Shown piece by piece: positions 1 through 7,944 of a stretch of 14,195 bases of DNA. The notes under the pieces were generated by a model, which was not told where the DNA came from, ran no database searches, and saw nothing but the letters and a program-made list of their open reading frames with translations. This DNA is from an uncultured Verrucomicrobiota bacterium (GTDB lineage Bacteria; Verrucomicrobiota; Verrucomicrobiia; Limisphaerales; JADLHS01). How positions within the stretch are numbered: position 1 is the first letter of the stretch; the number at the start of each line of letters is the position of its first letter. The stretch spans positions 1 to 14,195 of the forward strand of contig CALAYC010000270.1 in the NCBI GenBank assembly GCA_937894935.1. Reading direction: 5' to 3'. The position numbers and the translations under genes are program-made.

Positions 1-1674
1 ATCCGTCCAATCCAATCGCTCGGCGTTCGGATTCAGGCCATTGATAAAATCTTCGATGTTGGTGTAGCCGTCGCCATTCAGATCGTCAGCGGCATCCGAT
101 GGATCATTCGGATTCAGGCCATACTTTTTCTCCCACTCATCCGGCATTCCATCGCCATCGGAATCTTTGTATGGCGTGCCTTTGTATTCCGGATAACCGC
201 CCACCTGCGACGGATGCGTAATGATTCCCACCGGAATCAATTCGATGATCTTGCTGATCGTCTCTTTGGAATAACCCACCCCGCCCAGTTGCGATTCAAT
301 ATCCGCCGGCACAGGCACATTCACTTTTCCGGTTCGCACGTTCTTAATGATTCGTTCGTCCACTGCATCGCGTCGCGGCAACGTCGCCCCTACATTCGCC
401 AACACGGTTTCATAAGCTTCGGCAGCAGATTGGATCGGCAATGGCGCGTGCGGAAACGGCGCATTCGTGCGAATCTTCGGCAATACTTCCGCCACTGGCG
501 CGCGTGTACCCGGTTGCACACCGCCGTCCCAATTATCCTTCGTCACACGTTCATTTCCCTCGACGATATTTCCATTCACAAACGCTTTCCCGAAATTATC
601 GAACACCGTCTTGCTGCGTTCCGATTCCGGTTTCAACAATCGATACGAAATCGGCGCGTCTTTCGGCGTGGCCGGACCGGGTTTGAAATAATTGTTGATG
701 ATACTGAAGTAACTCCGGTGATCACCTCCATCCACCGTGCGATGCACCCAGTTGAACAACACATTATTCACGAACGTGAAATCGCCAATCATCCCGACAC
801 TCGGATTGCGCCCCGCGTTATTCGCCCAAAGGTTATGATGAAACGTGCTGTTCAATCCGCCAATCGTGCTGCCGAACGAATGGTGATACGGATTCAAACA
901 TTCGCTGAAAATGGAATGCTGAATCGTGATGTTCACCGTGGGCAGCTTCAACGATGGCGTAGCGTCGTTGTTGTCATGATCGTACATGTGCCGGTACATG
1001 CTCATGTTTTCGTCCAAGCCCCAACTCGCGGATACGTGATCAATCATGATGTTGCCAATGGGATTGCCGCCGATGGAATCATTCCGGTCGCCCACCCACG
1101 TTTCACCACGACGAAAACGCATGTGCCGAATAACAACATCGTGCGTTTCAAGTTCCACTGTATCACCCGCAATACACACGCCATCACCAGGCGCAGTATT
1201 TCCGGCAATCGTGATGTACGGCGCGCGAATGCGAATGCGCTCCTTCAACTTAATGATGCCCGCGACATTAAAAACCACGATGCGCGGGCCGCCCGCTTCA
1301 CATGCTTCGCGAAAACTTCCCGGCCCGCTGTCGTTGAGATTCGTAACCACAAAAACCCGCCCACCGCGACCGCCAAACGAATACATGCCACCACCCCACG
1401 CACCAGGAAATGCAGGAATCTTCGCCTGAATCAGATCCTCAGGCTTGGCCGCGCCTGGTTGATACGGCCGACCTTTGGTCGCCCATTCCTGAATCGCAGG
1501 AAGTGCTTTTGCGAATGCTTCGTCGGATCGTTTATCGGCTTCGGCTTTGCGACGATTCGCTTCTCGCGCAATGTCGCCGGGAACTTTTGGATATTGTGCG
1601 GGCGCGGTTTGGATTGCGAAACCGACACAGGCAGACAGCACGACGACACGCAGGGTGGTGAGGATTGATTTCAT
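1..1674 (-). CDS. Secreted pectate lyase, PL1-like, C-terminus cut by window edge
   Basis: The frame reads from ATG at 1674 to the left edge without a stop, giving 558 residues of an unfinished protein. Residues 1-27 form a signal peptide ending in APAQ, so the enzyme is exported. A PL1-type parallel beta-helix runs from about residue 85 (AFPGAWGGG) to about 400. It includes the IDHVSASWGLDE stretch (211-222), a likely calcium site, and HHNLWANNAGRNP (279-291), where R289 sits where the PL1 catalytic arginine is expected. Near the end are two calcium-binding loops of EF-hand/thrombospondin-3 type: DSDGDGMPDEWE (504-515) and DLNGDGYTNIED (531-542). By family, it cleaves polygalacturonate by beta-elimination. 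The start is set by a 4-bp ATGA overlap with the DUF3826 stop codon, so translation is probably coupled; I see no good ribosome site. It is the last visible gene of the minus-strand operon. I am confident of the family; exact substrate is inferred. Confidence 0.93.
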   Translation of the reverse strand, partial: MKSILTTLRVVVLSACVGFAIQTAPAQYPKVPGDIAREANRRKAEADKRSDEAFAKALPAIQEWATKGRPYQPGAAKPEDLIQAKIPAFPGAWGGGMYSFGGRGGRVFVVTNLNDSGPGSFREACEAGGPRIVVFNVAGIIKLKERIRIRAPYITIAGNTAPGDGVCIAGDTVELETHDVVIRHMRFRRGETWVGDRNDSIGGNPIGNIMIDHVSASWGLDENMSMYRHMYDHDNNDATPSLKLPTVNITIQHSIFSECLNPYHHSFGSTIGGLNSTFHHNLWANNAGRNPSVGMIGDFTFVNNVLFNWVHRTVDGGDHRSYFSIINNYFKPGPATPKDAPISYRLLKPESERSKTVFDNFGKAFVNGNIVEGNERVTKDNWDGGVQPGTRAPVAEVLPKIRTNAPFPHAPLPIQSAAEAYETVLANVGATLPRRDAVDERIIKNVRTGKVNVPVPADIESQLGGVGYSKETISKIIELIPVGIITHPSQVGGYPEYKGTPYKDSDGDGMPDEWEKKYGLNPNDPSDAADDLNGDGYTNIEDFINGLNPNAERLDWTD

Positions 1675-2348
1675 TTGGTTGAGGAGTTGGAAGCTGGCGA
1701 TCCCACGCGCTTCAGGTTTTGTTCGCCCTTTTTGGCATCGTAACCTGCTCTGGACAGGTAGTTGTTAATCTTTCCTTTGTACTTCCCGAAAATCGCGTGC
1801 TTTTCATCCGACGTGCTGCCATCCATTGCCAACTCCCGCGCCTCGATGAGCAACGCTTTGATGTGCGCCTTCTGCTCATCGGTCAGTTCCGGATACATTT
1901 TCAGATAAACTCCATACGTCAGCGGCGCTACCCCGTAAGTCATCCCATCTTTCACCTGCTCAATTTGCTCAGGCGACAACTCAACCGCCAATCGCGCCAG
2001 GTACTCGCCATGTAACTTGTCGAGACTCGGTTTGGTTTCATCGCGAATCGCCTGCACCGCGTTGTTCGCCGCCGTTTTGTCCGCCGCAAATTTCTCCTTT
2101 GCCGCTTTAATCCGCGCATCACGAACATCATGAATCGCTCGAAGATCGCGATACTGCCGCGTAATGATTTCCCGCACTCGCGCGAGTTGATTCGAATCCG
2201 CGAGATTCAGCGTTGCAACAATCTTCTCCGCTCGCTGTGTAATGACGCGCGTGTAAGCGGCTTCGGTGTCAATCGGCGCAATGGTTTCTGCTGCCAACGC
2301 AACGCTTGCGATCAGGAGCAGCGTTGCAATCATAGTTGGCAGTTTCAT
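1671..2348 (-). CDS. Secreted DUF3826 family protein
   Basis: This 225-residue protein has a signal peptide (residues 1-20, cleavage after VALAA) and a mostly helical, charged mature part. I recognise the DUF3826 pattern: RAEKIVATLNL (39-49), RDARIKAAKEKF (76-87), the signature VKDGMTYGVAPLTY (132-145), and the end block KYKGKINNYLSRAGYD (189-204). The biochemical function of the family is unknown to me. Members are commonly seen beside polysaccharide lyases and rhamnosidases in plant-polysaccharide loci, which fits this position. It begins 12 bp after the propeller gene with a clear ribosome site and overlaps the pectate lyase start by 4 bp, so the two are probably made together. It could be a binding or chaperone-like partner of the lyase rather than an enzyme; that is inference. 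Confidence 0.85.
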   Translation of the reverse strand: MKLPTMIATLLLIASVALAAETIAPIDTEAAYTRVITQRAEKIVATLNLADSNQLARVREIITRQYRDLRAIHDVRDARIKAAKEKFAADKTAANNAVQAIRDETKPSLDKLHGEYLARLAVELSPEQIEQVKDGMTYGVAPLTYGVYLKMYPELTDEQKAHIKALLIEARELAMDGSTSDEKHAIFGKYKGKINNYLSRAGYDAKKGEQNLKRVGSPASNSSTK

Positions 2349-2354
2349 GGCGAG

Positions 2355-2359
2355 CCTCT
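2355..2359 (-). promoter_or_regulatory. Ribosome binding site of the DUF3826 gene
   Basis: AGAGG on the minus strand lies 6 nt before the ATG at 2348. It fills the 12-bp gap after the propeller gene's stop codon. It is one of the few clear Shine-Dalgarno sites in the window, since most other starts here lack one, and it supports the chosen start. Confidence 0.6.
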
Positions 2360-2360
2360 T

Positions 2361-3440
2361 TCATTTTGGCCATAACAACGCCCGTTCCGTCATCGGTTTC
2401 AGCACCAGTTTGTCCGGATCGAGCACCACGTGTTTAATTTTTTCCCGCTTCCACGTGTAGGTGATATGCACCAATCCATCACTCGTTTGAATGACCGCAG
2501 GATAAGCGAAACCGGGGCTCGGTGCCGTCGGCTCGTCTTCCAACACCAGCGCGGCCGACCACTCTTTGCCGTCTTTGGACACCGCGACGTTGATCGGACT
2601 GCGACCTTTGTTCAGCGGATTGTGATTGTAAACCAACAGATGCCGACCATCGCGAAGCGTCACCGCATCGGTACCGGAATTCGGATTCGGCAACTCCATA
2701 AATTTCATCTTGCCCCACGTTTTCCCACCGTCTCTGGACCAGATTTCGAAAACGCGTCCCTGGCGCGTCCGCCCGAGCGCCTGCAATGTATTTTTCCCGT
2801 GTAATAAAATGCTCGGCTGAATGGCGTCGATAGTTTTGCCATCGTTCATCGGCCCGCTCGCCGTCCACGTTTTTCCGCCGTCAATCGAACGCTCGAAATG
2901 CACGCGCCAGCCATTCGCGCCTTCCGTGCTGCTACCGGAAATAATGTCGCCATTAGCAAGCTGCACCGGCTTGTTTTTAATCGGACCAAGAATTCCCTCC
3001 GGCAATCGCTGCGCCGCCGACCACGTTTTGCCGTCGTCGTTTGAAGTTTTTACCATGCCCCACCACGTGCTCGGACTCGGGCCGACTTTGTAAAACAACA
3101 TCAGCGGCCCGTTCTTCGGTTGAAACAAAACGGGATTCCACGTCGGCAGACGATTCGGACCGAACCCGACGCCATCCGCAACTTCTTCCGGCGTGGTCCA
3201 CTTACCATTTTCAAAGCGGGAAACATAAATGCAGACATCCGGATGACGCTCGTACGTGCCGCCGAACCACGCCGCGATCAAACCCGACTTCGTCTCCTCA
3301 ATCGTCGAGGCATGAGCTGACGGAAACGGTGCGGTTTCGTAGATGAATTGCGATTTAATCATCGCTGCTGGTTCTGCTGTCGCTCCGATTGCCGAAAGCA
3401 GACTCACCAATCCTAAAAATAACGTTCGTTTCAATTTCAT
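2361..3440 (-). CDS. Secreted sialidase-like (BNR repeat) beta-propeller protein
   Basis: The protein has 359 residues with a signal peptide (1 to about 22, ending TAE). Four Asp-box motifs mark a six-bladed sialidase-type propeller: SNDDGKTW (133-140), SIDGGKTW (185-192), SRDGGKTW (235-242) and a shorter SKDGKEW (288-294). The start of the domain (SAHASTIEETKSGLIAAWFGG, residues 41-61) matches the predicted-neuraminidase group COG4692. The FRIP motif that carries the first arginine of classic GH33 sialidases is not visible, so true sialidase activity is doubtful. Databases would probably call it exo-alpha-sialidase. In a pectin locus an action on a rhamnose- or uronate-containing oligosaccharide is more plausible, but this is inference. 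Its ATG directly follows the stop codon of the rhamnosidase gene (no spacer), and its stop lies 12 bp before the DUF3826 start, placing it firmly in the operon. Confidence 0.85.
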   Translation of the reverse strand: MKLKRTLFLGLVSLLSAIGATAEPAAMIKSQFIYETAPFPSAHASTIEETKSGLIAAWFGGTYERHPDVCIYVSRFENGKWTTPEEVADGVGFGPNRLPTWNPVLFQPKNGPLMLFYKVGPSPSTWWGMVKTSNDDGKTWSAAQRLPEGILGPIKNKPVQLANGDIISGSSTEGANGWRVHFERSIDGGKTWTASGPMNDGKTIDAIQPSILLHGKNTLQALGRTRQGRVFEIWSRDGGKTWGKMKFMELPNPNSGTDAVTLRDGRHLLVYNHNPLNKGRSPINVAVSKDGKEWSAALVLEDEPTAPSPGFAYPAVIQTSDGLVHITYTWKREKIKHVVLDPDKLVLKPMTERALLWPK

Positions 3441-6400
3441 TTATTCGCTTACAAGTTGATATTTGCCACTGGCCAATCGCAGCACGATGCGGTCGCCTTC
3501 GATGCCCAACAATTTCAGACCGCGCGACTGCGCCAGGGGTTTGCCACCTTCTGTCACCAATCGTTTCCGTAACGCCGGCACATAAACGGTTGCCGTCGTA
3601 TTGACGGGAATTTCCACGTTCCATTCGAATCGCCCCCCACCCTTCATCAAATCCGCCTGTCGCCGCCATTCGCTCCCAATCATTCCGTATGGCGACCGAT
3701 GCGTCGCTTTCGCATGACTCAAGTTGCCGACAACGTGCGGTTTCATGATAATGTGTTTGAAACCCGGTTGTGCCGGATCCGCCGCGATGCCCGCGACGTA
3801 TTCGTGAAACCAGATGACCAGATCTCCGACGAGCATCACGTGATTGCCGGAGTTCATCGTCGGATCAGCGGTGTTCCCGTTCCAAAGTTCCCAAATCGTC
3901 GTGGCCCCGTTGGCAACCATGTAGCCCCAGCCGGGATAATTCGTCTTGGTCGCCATCTCCCAAACCAGATCCGCACGACCATGATCCGACAAAACGCGGC
4001 ACAAATACTGACCGCCAATCAATCCCGTGCCGATATGACCGTGGGTTTCATTGGTAATTTTGTCCACCAACCGACCGAAAACGCGGTCGCGAAATTCATC
4101 CGGCACGAGCCCGAAGGCCAACGGCAACACGCACGACGTTTGCGAGCCATTGTCGTAATACCCTTTCTCGCGATTGAGAAACTTTCGATTGAACGCTGTT
4201 TTAATTTCTTCAGCCCAACGCGCATAAAACGCTTCATCGGCGCTCTTGTTCAGCAACCGCGCGTAGCGCTCCATTAATTTCAGATCGTTGTAAAAATACG
4301 ATGTTGCCAGCAGTGCTTTGTCCGTTTGCCGCGCCGGATCTTTTGAATGAATCAGCGTCAGTTCCTCCGGCGGCACACACCAATCGCCATAACTGTCTTT
4401 GGCAATGATGCCGTTGGTCACAAATTGTTTCATATACGCCAGCCACTTTTTGGCGCTGTCGTAGCTCGCCTGAATCGGCGCGAGATCACCGTATTGGCGA
4501 TGCAAAATTCCCGGCGCAATCACCAGCGTACTGGGCCAGGTGACGTTGTCGGAATAAATCGGCCAGAACGCTGGAGCGACATCCGGCACGCTACCGCTTT
4601 CGCGTTGCGCGTCGCGAATATCCTGCAACCACTTCGCGTAAAGTTTTGAGATATCGAACAGGTAAGTTTCGCCGCGCGCTTCTTCGGAACGATCCCCCAA
4701 CCAGCCCTGCCGTTCATCGCGCTGCGGACAATCCGTCGGCATCGAACGATAGTTCCCGCGCGTGCCCCAGAGAATGTTCGTGTAAATCTGATTCAACAAC
4801 GGGTTCGAACAGAAGAACGTTCCTGCGCCTTCCAGGTCATCATTCACCACCCGACCTTCAATCGTCGCGCGCATGGGCCGCCCCGGAAAACCCGTGAGTT
4901 CAACATAACGAAATCCGTGATACGTAAATCGTGGCTCCCAGATTTCCTCGTCATCGCCGCGCAACGTGTAGGTATCAGTGACCTGCGCGCCGCGCAGATT
5001 CGCCATGTAAAGTGAGCCGTCGGGATTCAGCGTTTCGGCAAAGCGCATCTGCACGCGCGTTCCCGCCGGGCCGCTCACTCGTAATCGCGCCCAACCGACC
5101 ATGTTTTGGCCAAGATCGTAAACCCACACGCCGGGTTTGATTTTTCGATATGAAATCGGACGCAACTTTCCCGTGACGCGAATCGGCTCAATCATTTGCG
5201 CACTAAGCGGCGCAGGCTCGCTCACCGTCCGCGCAAATTGCCATGCGGAATCATCGTAACCAGGCCGATCCCAACCCCGCAGTTCTTTGCGGGCATCATA
5301 TTCTTCGCCATCGAATTCACCACTCCACCGGATCGGGCCATCTGTTGTGAGTTTCCAGGTTTCATCACTGACCAGTTCTCGCACCGAGCCGTCCGCGTGT
5401 TCGATGCGCATATGCAACATCAATTTCGGCCAGCCAAAATTCATCGTGCCCGCGTAAACTTTGCTCCGATCCGACGCAAACCGTCCGCCCCCGAGCACCA
5501 CACCAATCGCATTATCACCCTCGCGCAGTTGTTTCGTCACATCGTGCGTCAGATAAAACACGCGCTTGTCATACTGCGCCGCCGCCGGCGACAAAACTTC
5601 GTCGCCAACCTTTCTGCCGTTGAGATAAAGCTCCGATGAACCGACGCCCGAATAGTAAACCACCGCGCGTCGGATTTTTTTCTCGACCGCAAACTCCTTT
5701 CGCAACCAACGCGCTGGAAATCGCCGTTCTTCCGCTGTGCGCGTTTCGCCCCAGGGTTGCATTCCCGCCGGACCCAGAACCTTTGCCTGCGCCCATTGCA
5801 AATCATCGTAACCCGGTTTGTTCCAACCAGGCTGAAACTCCTTCGTTACCCGCCAGCTTTCATCCGTGCGCACGACGATGGGTTCGCCCTGTTCAAATTC
5901 AATCGTCAGCAAACCGATGATTCCGGCGGGATTGTCATTCGTGCCGAGATTGCGCCCCACCAATCCGAACACATAAGTTTTCCCGGCTTCCAACCGCGTC
6001 GTGACATCGTTCCATTTAACCGTTTTGAAACTGTTTCGCGCGCCAAGATCGAATTCGTTCAACCAACCGCGACATTCGTTATCGCCGGTGTATTCGAACA
6101 CCGCGCGTTTGATTTTGCGTCCGGCGGGAATTGAAATCTCTTTGCGAAACCAATTCGTTTCCAGCGGTGCCGCAGTGGCCGGATCACCTTCCGGATACCA
6201 GATCCAACTCGTTCCGGATAAGTTCAGCACCACATCCTCCTCGTCGCGTCCAATCCATTTCGCCACGCCGGAACTTCCCGCCACCGGCGAAATTGCATTC
6301 CATTCCTCTGGCGACAAAATGCCCATCGTCCATTTCGCCGGTTTGCTCCAGTCCGAAACAGTTTTCGCATCGGACCACACGCGCACTTTCCAGAAACACT

Positions 6401-6749
6401 CCTGATGCGACGACAAATCGCTGCCGGCGTACGGCACGAGCACGGATTGCGATGAAACGATCTGACCGCTGTTCCACAAATCACCTTCGTTCGCCTTGAG
6501 TTTTGCCGCACTGGAAGAAACCACAATCTGGTAAGCGTATTGGGATTGAGCGCGTTGGTGGGAGGTAAGTTTCCAGCCAAGTCGTGGTTTCAGAACATCT
6601 ATTCCCTGCGGATTGCTTAACCACTCACATCGCAAATCCGTCACCGTAATCTTCGCCTGCACCGACGAAACGAAGCCTGAAAAGACCAGCGCCGCTCCGA
6701 TAAGCCAATAGACACCCCAACGGCGGCTGGTTAGAATATATTCAGACAT
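3441..6749 (-). CDS. Secreted GH78 alpha-L-rhamnosidase with an extra beta-sandwich module
   Basis: From ATG at 6749 the protein has 1102 residues. The frame stays open to an ATG at 6932, but that start would overlap the divergent gene and would bury the signal peptide (1-32, ending SVQA), so I reject it. Domains in order: an Ig-like N-domain starting ITVTDLRCEW (34-43), a first beta-sandwich (about 165-330), a second one of the same fold (about 345-510), a concanavalin-like region, the (alpha/alpha)6 barrel (about 640-995) and a C-terminal sandwich. Catalytic signatures are intact: DCPQRDERQGWLGD (673-686), with E679 as general acid and D673 and D686 as substrate contacts, and GATTIWELW (948-956), with E954 as base. 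By family it releases terminal alpha-L-rhamnose. The duplicated sandwich makes it about 190 residues longer than the other GH78 here. It is the first gene of the minus-strand operon. No clear ribosome site precedes it. Confidence 0.93.
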   Translation of the reverse strand: MSEYILTSRRWGVYWLIGAALVFSGFVSSVQAKITVTDLRCEWLSNPQGIDVLKPRLGWKLTSHQRAQSQYAYQIVVSSSAAKLKANEGDLWNSGQIVSSQSVLVPYAGSDLSSHQECFWKVRVWSDAKTVSDWSKPAKWTMGILSPEEWNAISPVAGSSGVAKWIGRDEEDVVLNLSGTSWIWYPEGDPATAAPLETNWFRKEISIPAGRKIKRAVFEYTGDNECRGWLNEFDLGARNSFKTVKWNDVTTRLEAGKTYVFGLVGRNLGTNDNPAGIIGLLTIEFEQGEPIVVRTDESWRVTKEFQPGWNKPGYDDLQWAQAKVLGPAGMQPWGETRTAEERRFPARWLRKEFAVEKKIRRAVVYYSGVGSSELYLNGRKVGDEVLSPAAAQYDKRVFYLTHDVTKQLREGDNAIGVVLGGGRFASDRSKVYAGTMNFGWPKLMLHMRIEHADGSVRELVSDETWKLTTDGPIRWSGEFDGEEYDARKELRGWDRPGYDDSAWQFARTVSEPAPLSAQMIEPIRVTGKLRPISYRKIKPGVWVYDLGQNMVGWARLRVSGPAGTRVQMRFAETLNPDGSLYMANLRGAQVTDTYTLRGDDEEIWEPRFTYHGFRYVELTGFPGRPMRATIEGRVVNDDLEGAGTFFCSNPLLNQIYTNILWGTRGNYRSMPTDCPQRDERQGWLGDRSEEARGETYLFDISKLYAKWLQDIRDAQRESGSVPDVAPAFWPIYSDNVTWPSTLVIAPGILHRQYGDLAPIQASYDSAKKWLAYMKQFVTNGIIAKDSYGDWCVPPEELTLIHSKDPARQTDKALLATSYFYNDLKLMERYARLLNKSADEAFYARWAEEIKTAFNRKFLNREKGYYDNGSQTSCVLPLAFGLVPDEFRDRVFGRLVDKITNETHGHIGTGLIGGQYLCRVLSDHGRADLVWEMATKTNYPGWGYMVANGATTIWELWNGNTADPTMNSGNHVMLVGDLVIWFHEYVAGIAADPAQPGFKHIIMKPHVVGNLSHAKATHRSPYGMIGSEWRRQADLMKGGGRFEWNVEIPVNTTATVYVPALRKRLVTEGGKPLAQSRGLKLLGIEGDRIVLRLASGKYQLVSE

Positions 6750-6762
6750 AAGCGGTGACTTG

Positions 6763-6791
6763 ATAATGATGTGCCCTTGTGGCTCGGGCAA
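6763..6791 (-). promoter_or_regulatory. Candidate sigma-70-like promoter of the minus-strand pectin operon
   Basis: On the minus strand, TTGCCC (6791-6786) and CATTAT (6768-6763) are separated by 17 bp, each matching the consensus at four of six bases. A transcript would begin only a few bases before the ATG at 6749. That would make it nearly leaderless, which agrees with the missing ribosome site. The match is weak and may be chance. Confidence 0.28.
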
Positions 6792-6804
6792 TCTGTTTTT
6801 GCTC

Positions 6805-6834
6805 TTCAAGGGACGGCCAACGCCAATAGATAAT
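6805..6834 (+). promoter_or_regulatory. Weak candidate promoter of the plus-strand operon
   Basis: GATAAT (6829-6834) matches five of six bases of a -10 box. TTCAAG (6805-6810), 18 bp upstream, is a poor -35 box. The ATG at 6861 follows about 26 bp later with no clear ribosome site. The call rests mainly on the -10 box and on the divergent layout. I see no convincing operator palindrome in the 111-bp intergenic region. Confidence 0.2.
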
Positions 6835-6860
6835 TTCAAAACTTCTCCCCCGTTTAACTT

Positions 6861-7931
6861 ATGAAGATCCGTGAAGTTCAATTCTTCCGCGCCGTCTCGC
6901 CACTTTCCCACCCCATCGCCGACAGCACCCATACGATTCCCGAGATTGCTTTCATCGTGACCCGGCTCACGCTCGAATCAGGCGTCACAGGCGAAGCCTA
7001 CTTGCTTGCTTTTCATTACTCGCAAAACGCCATCGCTGGCACACTCCGCGACATCGCGCCAATGATTATCGGTCGGGAAGTGAATCAAACCGGCGCGTTC
7101 ATCAAACATTACGAGCAGGAATCGGAGTATTTTGGCAATCCGGGCATCCATCGCTGGGCGCTCGGCGCAATCAACATCGCCATGTGGGATGCGTGGGCCA
7201 AAACGCTGGGCGTGCCGGTCTGGAAAATGTTCGGCACGCATCATCAGCGCGTGCCGCTTTATGGCAGCGGTGGTTGGCTGTCGTATTCCATTTCCGAATT
7301 GCTCGCCGAAGTGACGCGTTATGTGAAACGCGGTTTTCGCGCGGTGAAAATCAAAGTTGGCTCGCCGGATTTGCAAACGGACATCGAACGCCTCACCCGC
7401 GTCCGTGAAACCGTCGGCCCGCACGTTCAAATCATGATGGACGCCAATCAAGGCATGAACATTGCCACCGCCACGCAACTCGCCGCCGCTGTGCGCGATT
7501 TGAAAATCACCTGGTTCGAAGAGCCGCTGCCCAACACGGATTTTGCCGGCTACGCCCAATTGCGTCGCGTCGCGGGCATCTCACTGGCGATGGGCGAACG
7601 CGAATTTAACCTCGTCGCCTTGCGAGAATTGATTGCGCGTGACGGCCTCGATCTATGGCAGCCGGACATTCTGCGCTTGGGCAGTGTTGAAGCGTGGCGT
7701 GCGTCGGCCGCATTGGCGGAAGCGCATCACCTTCCCGTTCTGCCCCACTATTACAAGGAATACGATGTCCCACTGCTCATGACGATTCCCAACGCGCATG
7801 GCGCCGAATCGTTTGATTGGGTGGACGATCTCATCACGCATCCAATTCGGATGAAGGACGGTTTCGCTTATCCCGACGACGGCCCGGGCTGGGGCTTTAA
7901 TTTCAAGGCTGACCGACTCACGGAATTGTGA
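6861..7931 (+). CDS. Enolase-superfamily (mandelate racemase subgroup) sugar-acid dehydratase or racemase
   Basis: This 356-residue protein has no signal peptide, so it is cytosolic. It has the N-terminal capping domain (to about residue 125) and the (beta/alpha)7beta barrel of the enolase superfamily. Visible active-site residues are KIK (K163 and K165) on the second strand, metal ligands D194 (MMDANQG), E220/E221 (WFEEPL) and E246 (MGERE), then D269 in QPDILRLG and H296 in LPHYYKE. The KxK motif plus an Asp-His dyad defines the mandelate racemase subgroup, which abstracts a proton alpha to a carboxylate; most members dehydrate sugar acids. In this locus a released uronate or aldonate is the likely substrate. 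I do not assign L-rhamnonate dehydratase, because that family is longer and, as I recall, lacks KxK. The second GH78 gene follows after 13 bp, suggesting co-expression. Confidence 0.85.
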   Translation: MKIREVQFFRAVSPLSHPIADSTHTIPEIAFIVTRLTLESGVTGEAYLLAFHYSQNAIAGTLRDIAPMIIGREVNQTGAFIKHYEQESEYFGNPGIHRWALGAINIAMWDAWAKTLGVPVWKMFGTHHQRVPLYGSGGWLSYSISELLAEVTRYVKRGFRAVKIKVGSPDLQTDIERLTRVRETVGPHVQIMMDANQGMNIATATQLAAAVRDLKITWFEEPLPNTDFAGYAQLRRVAGISLAMGEREFNLVALRELIARDGLDLWQPDILRLGSVEAWRASAALAEAHHLPVLPHYYKEYDVPLLMTIPNAHGAESFDWVDDLITHPIRMKDGFAYPDDGPGWGFNFKADRLTEL

Positions 7932-7944
7932 AACGGTATCTGCC

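Noticed and set aside
214..1668. A 484-codon open frame on the plus strand
   Set aside because: It lies opposite the pectate lyase gene, and its Arg/His-rich translation has no recognisable domain. It is a by-product of the codon usage of the real gene.
6750..6932. A longer first GH78 protein of 1163 residues starting at 6932
   Set aside because: The extra 61 residues overlap the divergent enolase-family gene, are not like GH78 sequence, and would hide a clear signal peptide that begins at 6749.
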